Positions 26,799 to 35,790 of a DNA stretch of 64,000 nucleotides are shown in pieces. The stretch is from Massilia sp. YIM B02769 (GTDB lineage Bacteria > Pseudomonadota > Gammaproteobacteria > Burkholderiales > Burkholderiaceae_D), in assembly GCF_030411995.1 (NCBI RefSeq), contig NZ_JASNRC010000015.1, positions 83,349 to 147,348 of the forward strand, given 5' to 3'. Each line of letters begins with the position of its first letter. The stretch's first letter is position 1. A model generated the notes under the pieces. That model was not told the origin of the DNA. It was given only the letters and a program-made list of their open reading frames with translations, and made no database searches. A program made the translations under genes and the position numbers.

Positions 26799-27489
26799 CG
26801 CGAACAACACGCCGGTGCTGGCCTGCCGCGGCCTCGGCAAGACCTTCAAGCAGGGCGACTACCAGGTGCAGGTGCTCGACAAGATCGACTTCGCCATCGC
26901 CCGCGGCGAGCGCGTGGCGATTGTCGGCGCCTCGGGTTCGGGCAAGTCGACCCTGCTGCATCTGCTGGGCGGCCTGGACACGCCGACTACCGGTTCCGTG
27001 ACGCTGCTGGGCGAGGACTTCGCCACGCTGTCCGAAACCCGGCGCGGCGAACTGCGCAATTCGTCGCTCGGCTTCGTCTACCAGTTCCACCACCTGCTGC
27101 CCGAGTTCTCGGCCCTGGATAACGTGGTGATGCCGCTGATGATCCGCCGCGAAAAGCGCGCGAGCGCCGAGCAGAAGGCGCAGGCCATCCTGGAACGCGT
27201 GGGCCTCGGCAAGCGTGTGGTGCACCGTCCCGGCGAACTGTCGGGCGGCGAGCGCCAGCGCGTGGCCCTGGCGCGCGCACTCGTCACGGAACCGGCCTGC
27301 GTGCTCGCCGACGAGCCGACCGGTAACCTCGACCACACCACGGCGATGGCGATCTTCGATTTGATGCTGGAACTGTCGCGCACCCTCGGCACCTCGTTCG
27401 TGATCGTGACCCACGACATGGAACTGGCGCGCCGTTGCGACCGCGCTCTGCGCATGACCGAGCACGGGCTGCAGCCGCTGGAGGATTGA
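26791..27489 (+). CDS. lolD: Lipoprotein-releasing ABC transporter ATP-binding subunit
   Basis: A 232-residue ATPase that drives LolCE. Walker A is GASGSGKST (near residue 48), the signature is LSGGERQRVALARAL, Walker B is VLADEPTGNLD, and the switch His is in VTHDMELARRCD. Length matches the family (about 233). It overlaps lolE by 8 bases and ends 4 bases before tatD. Confidence 0.95.
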   Translation: MNNANNTPVLACRGLGKTFKQGDYQVQVLDKIDFAIARGERVAIVGASGSGKSTLLHLLGGLDTPTTGSVTLLGEDFATLSETRRGELRNSSLGFVYQFHHLLPEFSALDNVVMPLMIRREKRASAEQKAQAILERVGLGKRVVHRPGELSGGERQRVALARALVTEPACVLADEPTGNLDHTTAMAIFDLMLELSRTLGTSFVIVTHDMELARRCDRALRMTEHGLQPLED

Positions 27490-27493
27490 CGCG

Positions 27494-28297
27494 ATGTGGA
27501 TCGACACCCACTGCCACCTGGACGCCCACGAATTCGGCGACGAGTCGCTGGAAGTCGCACGGCGGGCCGGCGAGGGCGGCGTGTCGATGATCGTCATTCC
27601 GGCGGTCGAGCGCGGCAACTTCGACGTGGTGGCGCAGCTCGCGGCAAAGTCACCGAACGCCAGCTATGCGCTCGGCATCCACCCGATCTACGTACCGCAG
27701 GCAACCGACGAGGACCTGGTTGCCCTGCGCGCCGCGGTCGAGCGGGCGTTGGACGACCCGCGCTTCGTGGCCATCGGCGAGATCGGGCTCGACTTCTTCA
27801 TTCCCATGCTGTGCGAGCCGGCCATGCGCGCGAAGCAGGAACGCTTCTTCCGTGAGCAGCTGCGCATCGCCCGCGATTTCGGTTTGCCCGTGCTGACCCA
27901 CGTGCGCCGTTCGCAGGACCAGGTGCTGAAGCACCTGCGCCAGGTAACGCCGCCGGGCGGCATCGCGCACGCCTTCAACGGCTCCTTCCAGCAGGCCGAG
28001 GCCTATATCAAGCTGGGCTTTCACCTCGGCTTCGGCGGCGCCATGACCTTTACGCGGGCGCTGCAGATCCGGCGCCTGGCAGCCGAACTGCCGTTGGCTG
28101 CGCTGGTGCTGGAAACCGATGCGCCGGACATTTCGCCGAGCTGGATTCATCCGGGGCGCAACAGCCCGGAGCAGCTGCCGGCAATCGGCGCGGCGCTGGC
28201 CGAACTGCGCAGGATGAATGAAGCCGCGCTGCGGCAGGCGGCGTGGAATAATTCGCTGGCGGCGATACCACGCCTGGAGGCGCTGCTGGTTTCATGA
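27494..28297 (+). CDS. TatD-family metal-dependent hydrolase
   Basis: A 267-residue TIM-barrel metal hydrolase. The N-terminal metal pair is in MWIDTHCHLD; later ligands are in GEIGLDFF, LPVLTHVRRSQDQ, GIAHAFNGS and LETDAPDISPSW. Relatives (TatD, YcfH, YjjV) act on DNA or other phosphoesters; the substrate of this copy is unknown. It lies directly behind lolD, an order seen in many betaproteobacteria, where comEC commonly follows; here a 9-kb accessory insertion intervenes. Confidence 0.92.
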   Translation: MWIDTHCHLDAHEFGDESLEVARRAGEGGVSMIVIPAVERGNFDVVAQLAAKSPNASYALGIHPIYVPQATDEDLVALRAAVERALDDPRFVAIGEIGLDFFIPMLCEPAMRAKQERFFREQLRIARDFGLPVLTHVRRSQDQVLKHLRQVTPPGGIAHAFNGSFQQAEAYIKLGFHLGFGGAMTFTRALQIRRLAAELPLAALVLETDAPDISPSWIHPGRNSPEQLPAIGAALAELRRMNEAALRQAAWNNSLAAIPRLEALLVS

Positions 28298-28319
28298 ACC
28301 GTTGTTGCGGGAGCTAGGG

Positions 28320-29276
28320 ATGATGTTCAAGCGGATGCTGTCGATCACGGTACTGTTCTTCCTGCCCGCGCTGGTGCTGGCCGCGAGCGATGTCGACATC
28401 GTGTTGGACACGCCGACCGGCAAGCTGGCCGGCAGCCTGCTGCTCCCCACGGCAAAAGGCCCGGTGCCGGTCGCCCTGATCATCGCCGGTTCCGGCCCCA
28501 CCGATCGCGACGGCAATTCGAACATGCTCCCCGGCCGCAACGACAGCCTGCGCATGCTGGCGCAGACGCTGGCGTCGAACGGCATCGCCTCGGTCCGCTA
28601 CGACAAGCGCGGCATCGGCGCCAGCGCGGCGGCCATGGGGAGCGAAGCGGCGCTGCGCTTCGAAACCTATATCGACGATGCGGCGGCCTGGATCGCGCGC
28701 CTGAAATCCGATCCGCGCTTCGGCAAGGTGGCCGTGATCGGGCATAGCGAAGGCTCGCTGATCGGCATGGTCGCAGCGAAGAAAGAAGGTGCGGATGCCT
28801 TTGTGTCGATCGCCGGGCCCGGCGCGCCGCTGCAGTCCGTACTGCGCCGCCAGCTGGCCGGCAAGCTGCCGCCCGCGCTGAACGAGGAAAGCGAACGCGT
28901 GCTCGGCAAACTCGAACGCGGCGAGCTGGCCGGCGAGGTGTCGCCGATGCTGGCGGCGTTGTATCGCCCGAGCGTGCAGCCCTACCTGGTCTCGCAGTTC
29001 CGCTACCTGCCGGCCGAGCGGATCGCCGCGCTGACAATCCCGGTGCTGATCGTGCAGGGCACGACCGATATCCAGGTGGCCGTGGAAGATGCGCAGGCGC
29101 TAAAGGCCGCCTATCCACGGGCGCGCCTGGAAATTGTCGAGGGCATGAACCACGTGCTCAAGCTGGTGCCGGCCGGCCCGACCCAGCTGGCATCGTATGG
29201 CGATCCGGCACTGCCGCTGGCGCCGGCATTGAGCGCCGCGCTGACATCCTTCCTGCATGAGGAACTGGCGCGTTAG
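28320..29276 (+). CDS. Secreted alpha/beta hydrolase
   Basis: A 318-residue serine hydrolase with a signal peptide (about residues 1-20, FLPALVLAAS). The oxyanion region is LIIAGSGPTDRDGNSN, the nucleophile motif is IGHSEGS (elbow Ser), the acid is probably in VQGTTDIQV, and the His in EGMNHVLK. It resembles bacterial acyl-CoA-thioesterase/dienelactone-type hydrolases exported to the periplasm. GGGAG precedes a double ATG (28320 and 28323). Substrate unknown. It is the first gene of the block between tatD and comEC, but its GC content resembles the chromosome more than the VgrG cassette. Confidence 0.82.
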   Translation: MMFKRMLSITVLFFLPALVLAASDVDIVLDTPTGKLAGSLLLPTAKGPVPVALIIAGSGPTDRDGNSNMLPGRNDSLRMLAQTLASNGIASVRYDKRGIGASAAAMGSEAALRFETYIDDAAAWIARLKSDPRFGKVAVIGHSEGSLIGMVAAKKEGADAFVSIAGPGAPLQSVLRRQLAGKLPPALNEESERVLGKLERGELAGEVSPMLAALYRPSVQPYLVSQFRYLPAERIAALTIPVLIVQGTTDIQVAVEDAQALKAAYPRARLEIVEGMNHVLKLVPAGPTQLASYGDPALPLAPALSAALTSFLHEELAR

Positions 29277-29295
29277 TCAGTTAGATCGCCCTCGC

Positions 29296-29315
29296 CAGTG
29301 TGAATATTCACACTG
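29296..29315. promoter_or_regulatory. Perfect 20-bp palindrome upstream of vgrG
   Basis: CAGTGTGAATATTCACACTG is fully self-complementary with an A/T-rich centre, 19 bases after the hydrolase stop and about 120 bases before the VgrG start. No T run follows, so a protein-binding operator is more likely than a terminator. Confidence 0.5.
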
Positions 29316-29437
29316 CGTCCTGCGACAACGCCACCTTCGTTTAGTTCAGCTGCTACACCCCCGGATACGCGTGATCGAAAGCAATCAGGTATTGTCGGGT
29401 TCGTGCGACCATTTCGTTTTCAACCAGGGAGACGGAA

Positions 29438-32218
29438 TTGGACAGCGCGAGCGAGTTCCTCCGCGTGCTACAGCACGAGAAGTCACTGAGCACCGCGCAC
29501 CGCGCCCTGCGCCTGCGCCTTGCCCATGCCGAGGAGCTTGCCGACGACATCCTGCTGCCCCAGCGCTTCACGGGCAGCGAAGCCATCTGCGGCGGCCTCG
29601 AATACCGCGTCTCCTGCGTCGCCAGTGATCCGACGCTGCCGCTCAAGGAACTGATTGCGCTGCCGGCCGAGCTCCAGGTCGTCACCGACCGCGGCCAGCT
29701 GCGCAGCATCTGCGGCATCGTCACCGAGGCCAGGTCCGGCGACAGCGACGGCGCCCTGGCCACCTACCAGCTGGTGCTGCGCGACGCGCTGTCGGTGATG
29801 GAAAAGCGCGTCAACAGCCGCATCTTCCGCTTCCAGAATGAGCTCGAGATCGTGCAGGTGCTGTTCGACGAATGGCGCCACGCGAACGCGGTGCTGGCCG
29901 GCGCCTTCGAGTACGAACTCGACCCGCTGCTCGACATGCGTTTGTACCCGCCGCGCGAACAGACCATGCAGTACAACGAATCCGACGCCGCCTTCGTGCG
30001 CCGCCTGCTGCGCCGGCGCGGCATTTCCTGGACCGTGCGTCCGGGCCGCAGCCGCAGCACCTCGGTCGACCCGCTGCACGACCGCATCCCCGCGCACACG
30101 CTGGTGCTGTTCGCCGACGCGAACCACCTGCCCGAAAACGCGGCCGGCACAGTACGCTACCACCGCGACGACGCCAGCGAAGAACGCGACACCATCACCT
30201 CCTGGGGCGCGGCGCGCACCCTGCAGCCGGGCAGCGCCACCCGCCACAGCTGGGACTACAAGAATCCAGGCGGGCAGCAGTTCATGTCGACCACGGCGCG
30301 CGCCAGCCTCGACCAGGGTGGGCACGGCAACGGCCTGGCCGCCAGCCTCGACGACTACCTGATCGACACGCCGCACGCCGGCAACGACGTCGAGGACCAC
30401 TGGCGCCTCGGCCAGCTGCGCATGCAGCGCCACGAATTCGAGGCCAAGTGTTTTCATGGCGAAGGCAGCGTGCGCGACTTCTGCGCCGGCCAGTACTTCA
30501 CCTTGCAGGACCATCCCGAGATCGACACCCATCCGGCCGGCGAGCGCCAGTTCGTCATCACCGAACTGCGGGTCAGCGCGCGCAACAATTTGCCGGGCGA
30601 CCTGTCGGCGCGGGTCGACCGGCTGCTGGCGCAGAACGGCTGGTGCGCCTTGCCCGTCGGCGCGGACGACCCGGCGGTGCAGGTGCGCTTTACCGCCGTG
30701 CGGCGCGGTGTGCCGATCGTGCCGGCCTACGATCCGCGCGTCGACCTGCCGCATCCGCAGCTGCAAAGCGCGCTCGTGGTGGGGCCGCAGAACGAGGAAG
30801 TCCATTGCGACCGCCTGGGCCGCGTGAAGATCCGCTTTCCCGGCATGCGCACGGCGGACCACGAGCATGCGCACGGCGCCGGGGCATCCGGCAGCGCCGC
30901 CGATTCCGCCTGGGTGCGGGTGGCATCGAACTGGGCCGGGAATGGGCCGGGCAGCCAGCAGCAGTTCGGGGCGCTGACCCTGCCAAGGGTCGGCACCGAG
31001 GTGCTGGTGGCCTTCCTCGGCGGCGACCCGGACCGGCCGGTGATCCTGTCGCAGGTGTTCAACCAGAACGGCGAGCCGCCGGCGCTGAGCGCGAATGGGG
31101 GCTTGCCGGGGAATCGTTATCTGTCCGGTCTGAAGAGCCGGGAGATCGGCGGGCAGCGGGGGAACCAGTTGCGGTTCGACGATACGCGCGGGGAGATCAG
31201 CGCGCAGCTGGCGAGCGAGCATGGGGCCTCGCAGCTGAACCTGGGGTGGCTGACGCATCCGAAGGAGAACGGGATGGCACAGCCGCGCGGGGAGGGGGCG
31301 GAGTTGCGCAGCGATCGTTCGGTTGCGATTCGAGGACGTGAAGGCATCCTGCTCACTGCCGAAGCGGCGCCCAAGGCAGAAGGCGCGCAGCTTTCCCGGC
31401 CCGGCCTGAACGGTCTCGCCGGCCTGATGGAGAGCATCGTCGACGAAGTCGCCAAGCTGGCGGCCCAGCATGCCGGCGACGATCCCGACGCCGGACGTCT
31501 TGCGGCACTCGCCGACAGGCTGCGACGCTGGGACGAGGGGTCGAACGTTGCGCAGGGGGCCGGTGGCGGCGCGCCGATGGTCGCGGTCTCGGCGCCGGCA
31601 GGCGTGATCCTCGCCAGCCAGGACCACGTCGCCCTCGTGTCCGAGCATGAGTTCGACGTCGTCAGCGGTGGCAACGTTGCGGCATCCGCCGGCCAGAATA
31701 TCTTCTTGCGCGCGGCACGCGGCATCAGCGCCTTTGCCCATGCGTTCGGCATCAAGGTCGTCGCAGCGCGTGGGAACGTGAACGTCGAGGCCCATCAAGG
31801 CGACGTGGAGGTCAAATCGTCGCGGCGCATCACACTGATTTCGGCCGAGGCGATTCATATCGAAGCTCCTGCCATCCGGATTGTTTCACAGGGTACGCAG
31901 ACAGACTGGGCAAACGGCACGATCGTCCAGCAAAGCACCGGAGAACAGTCGTTCAAGGCGAGCGGTATTGTCAATGCCGGGCCTGGGGGCGGCACACCGA
32001 CACAGCTCGACTTCGCGAAGTCCGCAATGCGTACCGACGAACGTCTTGTACTCCGTAACCTGCAAACGCGGGAACCGATTCCCGACCAGGGATATATCGC
32101 TCACCTGAGCGATGGCAGGACGATACAGGGCGTGAGCGACAAGCAAGGGCGCACCTCCCTGGTCCCAAGCGACGCGCTGGGACCAATCCGCTTCGAACTG
32201 CTGCCCAGCGTCAGCTAG
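29438..32218 (+). CDS. vgrG: Type VI secretion tip protein VgrG with DUF2345 and TTR-like tail
   Basis: A 926-residue spike protein that caps the Hcp tube and carries effectors out of the cell. The N-terminal gp27-like part holds FQNELEIVQVLFDEWRHANA and QYNESDAAFVRRLLRRRGIS. The gp5-like OB region has HCDRLGRVKIRFPG and LPRVGTEVLVAFLGGDPDRP. A DUF2345 beta-helix follows (IRGREGILLTAEAAP to about residue 840), and the last 60 residues (LVLRNLQTREPIPDQGYIAH, then GVSDKQGRTSLV) look like a transthyretin-type adaptor. The start is TTG 29438, preceded by AGGGAGACGG. Base composition falls near 31.85 kb, inside the gene. The lipase gene follows 21 bases later. Confidence 0.93.
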   Translation: MDSASEFLRVLQHEKSLSTAHRALRLRLAHAEELADDILLPQRFTGSEAICGGLEYRVSCVASDPTLPLKELIALPAELQVVTDRGQLRSICGIVTEARSGDSDGALATYQLVLRDALSVMEKRVNSRIFRFQNELEIVQVLFDEWRHANAVLAGAFEYELDPLLDMRLYPPREQTMQYNESDAAFVRRLLRRRGISWTVRPGRSRSTSVDPLHDRIPAHTLVLFADANHLPENAAGTVRYHRDDASEERDTITSWGAARTLQPGSATRHSWDYKNPGGQQFMSTTARASLDQGGHGNGLAASLDDYLIDTPHAGNDVEDHWRLGQLRMQRHEFEAKCFHGEGSVRDFCAGQYFTLQDHPEIDTHPAGERQFVITELRVSARNNLPGDLSARVDRLLAQNGWCALPVGADDPAVQVRFTAVRRGVPIVPAYDPRVDLPHPQLQSALVVGPQNEEVHCDRLGRVKIRFPGMRTADHEHAHGAGASGSAADSAWVRVASNWAGNGPGSQQQFGALTLPRVGTEVLVAFLGGDPDRPVILSQVFNQNGEPPALSANGGLPGNRYLSGLKSREIGGQRGNQLRFDDTRGEISAQLASEHGASQLNLGWLTHPKENGMAQPRGEGAELRSDRSVAIRGREGILLTAEAAPKAEGAQLSRPGLNGLAGLMESIVDEVAKLAAQHAGDDPDAGRLAALADRLRRWDEGSNVAQGAGGGAPMVAVSAPAGVILASQDHVALVSEHEFDVVSGGNVAASAGQNIFLRAARGISAFAHAFGIKVVAARGNVNVEAHQGDVEVKSSRRITLISAEAIHIEAPAIRIVSQGTQTDWANGTIVQQSTGEQSFKASGIVNAGPGGGTPTQLDFAKSAMRTDERLVLRNLQTREPIPDQGYIAHLSDGRTIQGVSDKQGRTSLVPSDALGPIRFELLPSVS

Positions 32219-32239
32219 ACAGTCATCAACGGGGTGATC

Positions 32240-33979
32240 ATGGCAGAGAGCACCAGACCCTTACCGCCTCTCATTCCTCTGTCCCATGGAGGTTGGGAAG
32301 CGCGTTCTGTCCTGTCATCGGCGGAATACACGATCCGCGGCTTGGGCCTGATGCCTGCAAATACGGTCATTCCTGTGATTGTTGTTCCCGGCATTATGGG
32401 TACGAACTTGCGGGCGAAGCAAAAGCCGCGGCTTAGCCGACTCCCGGATGAGAGAAACAAGCTTGTCGCACCAGGCAAGATCGTGTGGCGTCCACCAAAT
32501 GGTAAATCCGAAGGATGGCGCGAGTCGAGCAGGTGGGACCAGCGATCGCCTGCCGACCGGCAAAGGCTGTTCGACGCTGCGACCCTGGAGGTGGACGATG
32601 GCGGAATCATCGTTCTCCCAGACGCGCAGGATGAGTACACGCTGACCGAGGACGAGGTGCGCCAGCGTGGCTGGGGCGAGGTGCACGCGGATTCCTACGG
32701 GGAGCTGCTGTATGCGTTACAAACCAGGCTGAACCAGACGTTTGGGTATGACGACCAAGCGGAAAAGCGGTTTGTTAACCAGCACTGGAAAGAGGTGATG
32801 GCTTGCGATCCTCGCCGATGGGGCTTGGCAACGTTTGCGCCGTTAACAGAAGCTCAACTTGAAAAGCACGCGCGGGTTTATTACCCGGTCTATTGCGTTG
32901 GATATAACTGGCTCGAAGACTGCGAGGTTTCGTCAAAACGCTTGGAAAAGCGTATTTCCGAAATACTGGAATCGTGGATTAAAGCGAAACGTCGCTGCGA
33001 GAAGGTCATTCTCGTCACCCATTCGATGGGTGGGCTGGTTGCAAGAGCATGTGCGAGGCGCATTCCCAATGTTATCGCGGGGGTCATTCATGGGGTCATG
33101 CCAACGTTCGGAGCACCGGTGGCGTATCGGCGTATCGCATGTGGGACGGAGTCATCCAGTCCAAGTAACGGATTAAAGGAAGAAGTCACCGCTTTCCGGA
33201 TGGGCAAAATACTGGGGCAAACGACAGAGCGGACCAGCGCGGTTTTGACGACGTCCCCTGGTGCGCTCGAGCTTCTCCCTAACCATCTCTATCCAGCGCC
33301 TTGGCTTCACGTCCGCGTAACGAAAGTCTCCAACCCAGCTGTTCGAACGAATTATGAAATAAAAGGAAGCCTTTCGCCGACAGTCGAAAAGACAACTGAT
33401 CTTCTGCACTTGCCGAGCGAGATCGCTCCGAATCCTTATGATCTATACCGAGATATGCGCCGCTGGTATCGATTGGCTAACCCGGCAATCGCCGATCCCG
33501 CAAGAATGTACCGGCAGCTGCCTGGTGGTGTGGAACACGTGATCCGGGCCGCTATCGATACCGCAGAAACCTTTCACCGAACCCTAGGGAACTATTATCA
33601 CCCTAATACCTACGCCTTTTATGGCAGCGATCGGGCCAAACTCTCGTATGGACAGGTTCGCTGGGTAGCGCGCCAATGGGAAGCTGGTACCACTGCTCTC
33701 ACGACCTCAAATGTCGTAACTGCCCAGTATTTAGGTCACACCTCCAGCGGCGAACGTCGCGTACTCGTGGCTGGCAAGGCGGAATTGAGTTTTGAACCCG
33801 AAGCACAGGATGGACCAGGCGACGGGACCGTTCCGCGGCAATCTGGCATAGGTCCGACTGGTCATGTGAAACAGGTTTTCGAAGTCCGGGGCGTCGATCA
33901 TCAAGAGTCATTCAAAAATAGCGACGTGCTGTTGCTGACGCTTCGCTTGATTGTAAAGATTGCCCAGGAGTCGTCGTGA
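32240..33979 (+). CDS. Lipase-like type VI effector (Tle family candidate)
   Basis: A 579-residue alpha/beta hydrolase, predicted to be a VgrG-delivered phospholipase or lipase toxic in the periplasm of target cells. An oxyanion segment VIVVPGIMGTNLRAK near residue 46 is LCAT/lipase-like. The nucleophile elbow is THSMGG (Ser262), with Thr in place of the usual first Gly. The acid is probably Asp528 (GDGTVP) and the base His554 (VDHQESF). There is no signal peptide, as expected for VgrG delivery. ATG 32240 follows GGGG; a GTG two codons earlier is possible. Its stop overlaps the start of the Tli4-like immunity gene. It is low in GC. The Tle subfamily is uncertain. Confidence 0.82.
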   Translation: MAESTRPLPPLIPLSHGGWEARSVLSSAEYTIRGLGLMPANTVIPVIVVPGIMGTNLRAKQKPRLSRLPDERNKLVAPGKIVWRPPNGKSEGWRESSRWDQRSPADRQRLFDAATLEVDDGGIIVLPDAQDEYTLTEDEVRQRGWGEVHADSYGELLYALQTRLNQTFGYDDQAEKRFVNQHWKEVMACDPRRWGLATFAPLTEAQLEKHARVYYPVYCVGYNWLEDCEVSSKRLEKRISEILESWIKAKRRCEKVILVTHSMGGLVARACARRIPNVIAGVIHGVMPTFGAPVAYRRIACGTESSSPSNGLKEEVTAFRMGKILGQTTERTSAVLTTSPGALELLPNHLYPAPWLHVRVTKVSNPAVRTNYEIKGSLSPTVEKTTDLLHLPSEIAPNPYDLYRDMRRWYRLANPAIADPARMYRQLPGGVEHVIRAAIDTAETFHRTLGNYYHPNTYAFYGSDRAKLSYGQVRWVARQWEAGTTALTTSNVVTAQYLGHTSSGERRVLVAGKAELSFEPEAQDGPGDGTVPRQSGIGPTGHVKQVFEVRGVDHQESFKNSDVLLLTLRLIVKIAQESS

Positions 33980-35700
33980 AGCGCCTGATCCAGACGGGGC
34001 TGGCCACGTTGCTAGCCGGGATCGTGATCGTAGGCTTGGCGGGAGCATGGGCTGCGGGCGCAGCCAGGGATAAGCGCGAGGTAGATCGAATGACTGAAAA
34101 GATGAAGACAGTATGCGTCGGAAGGGCTCTGGTCGACATGCCGGAGGAGGCCGAAGTCGAACTGACGCATCCACGAATAGAAGGATTCGATATCGTCACG
34201 TTTTCTGAGTCGAACGAAGAATTCCACTCTCGTCTATCTCAGCGCGAGGCGTATATCCGTTCAGTCCCGGACCGTCTTGGAGGAAACAAGAATCTGGAAG
34301 TGGCGAGGGAGATCAAGACCGATCACGGTGTTGCCGGAAGATTTTTTGTACATGGCAGAACTGTAACCGAGGGACAATCGTCCGACGGTATCACGGTAGA
34401 GCGCTACCGCTACGAAGCGGTCGCAGTCGAAGCACTGGTGCACGTCGATGGAATCAGCATCGATATTTCAGCGAATCAGTACGGTGTAGATGCGGTAGAA
34501 GCGCTGCCTCAACTGGTTGCCCAGCTTATCCCGAACCCAGCAAACAAAATTCCAACGGAACCAGGTTTTTGCATTGATAGGGCTTATTTTCGCGATCCAC
34601 TATCGGCGGCGCAGGGTGAGGAGGTCAGATTAATGGCGCGCTTGCCAAATCATCCCGATATCGAGTTCATGCTGATCTCCGCAGCAGGGGTGAAACCCGA
34701 AGAGCAAGGCCTCTTGGAAAGAAACGCCGAGTCACGCGCAGACATGTCGGCAGCGGAGAAGATGCACGTATCGACTATTCGTGCAGCCGTACGCACGATT
34801 TCCGGACTCAAGGGAGACGAGGTAATTGAAAGATTTGTCGAAGATAATGCAGCGACCGTGTATAGCTTTTGGTGGGAAGTCGGAGGCACGGAAGATAATG
34901 TGTTTATTCCTCATATCTCATTTACTATGGATACAGGGAAGGGGGAGCATGGCCCTACCCCATCATCGTTATCGGAGGGAGTGGCGCTTGGCCTCTGGGA
35001 TAAAATTTCTTCAAGTTTCAGGATACGTCCCACTGTCGCCCCAAAATTGGCTGTCACCGAACCCCTTGCAGTTCCTATTGGAACTCAAACCCTGGCAGGT
35101 GAATCGTGTCCCCACAGTGGATGGTGGCTGTGCAGCGAGCCTGGCGGCGGCATGAGCGTGCTTGGTGGGCAACGCCAGTACCTGTGCAAAGGCCAGAAGA
35201 TGCCGCAAGCCTTGCTGCTGCCGCCACAAACATTGTGGCAGCGTATGCGCGGCTTGCAGTCCAGTTATGAGGTCGATACGCGTACTGCTTGGAAGTTGGT
35301 AGACAAGCGCGAGCGTGATCGGGGCGTGCCGAGATTGCCTCTGGCGCAGGCCACCCTTGCCGCCCAAGCCAGCGGCAGTCAGCTGAGCGGCAAGGTCCTG
35401 TCAGGCACCGGACCAGGTGTTGCTATCGGGTGTATTTCCAAGACAGGCATGCAGTGTCCGGCCTCCGGCTGGTGGCGCTGCGAAGAATCGCATGCGTTAG
35501 ACGGCACACGCTGGTTCGCGGTCGGGAGCTTACTGCCGGCTGCCACATTCGAGATACCCTCCGCCGCCTTCGGGCGGACGTTTGGCAGGGCGCAGGCGAT
35601 CCAGCGCCGCAGCGTATGGCAGTTGGTACGGCACGCTGGAGCACCGGGGACTGGCGCGACATCATCTCCCGATGATGAGCAGCCTCCCGTGGTCGCCTGA
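33976..35700 (+). CDS. Tli4-like immunity protein with two added C-P-x-S-G-W-W-x-C modules
   Basis: A 574-residue periplasmic protein predicted to neutralise the adjacent lipase. An N-terminal signal/anchor (about 1-27) is followed by the Tli4-type core: KMKTVCVGRALVDMPEEAEV, FFVHGRTVTEG, PGFCIDRAYFRDPL and FIPHISFTMDTGKGEHGPTP. After residue 370 two related modules appear, each starting with CPxSGWWxC (Cys378 and Cys494) and containing a WQ-type segment (LWQRM, VWQLV). These modules are absent from the next paralogue and are richer in GC than the core. The GTG start overlaps the lipase stop (GTGA). Confidence 0.8.
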   Translation: MKRLIQTGLATLLAGIVIVGLAGAWAAGAARDKREVDRMTEKMKTVCVGRALVDMPEEAEVELTHPRIEGFDIVTFSESNEEFHSRLSQREAYIRSVPDRLGGNKNLEVAREIKTDHGVAGRFFVHGRTVTEGQSSDGITVERYRYEAVAVEALVHVDGISIDISANQYGVDAVEALPQLVAQLIPNPANKIPTEPGFCIDRAYFRDPLSAAQGEEVRLMARLPNHPDIEFMLISAAGVKPEEQGLLERNAESRADMSAAEKMHVSTIRAAVRTISGLKGDEVIERFVEDNAATVYSFWWEVGGTEDNVFIPHISFTMDTGKGEHGPTPSSLSEGVALGLWDKISSSFRIRPTVAPKLAVTEPLAVPIGTQTLAGESCPHSGWWLCSEPGGGMSVLGGQRQYLCKGQKMPQALLLPPQTLWQRMRGLQSSYEVDTRTAWKLVDKRERDRGVPRLPLAQATLAAQASGSQLSGKVLSGTGPGVAIGCISKTGMQCPASGWWRCEESHALDGTRWFAVGSLLPAATFEIPSAAFGRTFGRAQAIQRRSVWQLVRHAGAPGTGATSSPDDEQPPVVA

Positions 35701-35790
35701 ATTCGCCTTTTACCGGACCTGATTGCTACCTGGGCTTGGTAGTTAGGCGGCACTGCACAATACTGTTCAACAGACGCGCGAGGCGGTGCA

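Noticed and set aside
24219..26849. An 876-codon minus-strand frame opposite lolC, lolE and the start of lolD
   Set aside because: High-GC antisense shadow of three confident genes; composition is His/Arg/Gln-rich as expected from codon mirroring.
29483..31858. A 791-codon minus-strand frame opposite vgrG
   Set aside because: Antisense shadow; vgrG has clear gp27/gp5/DUF2345 domain features.
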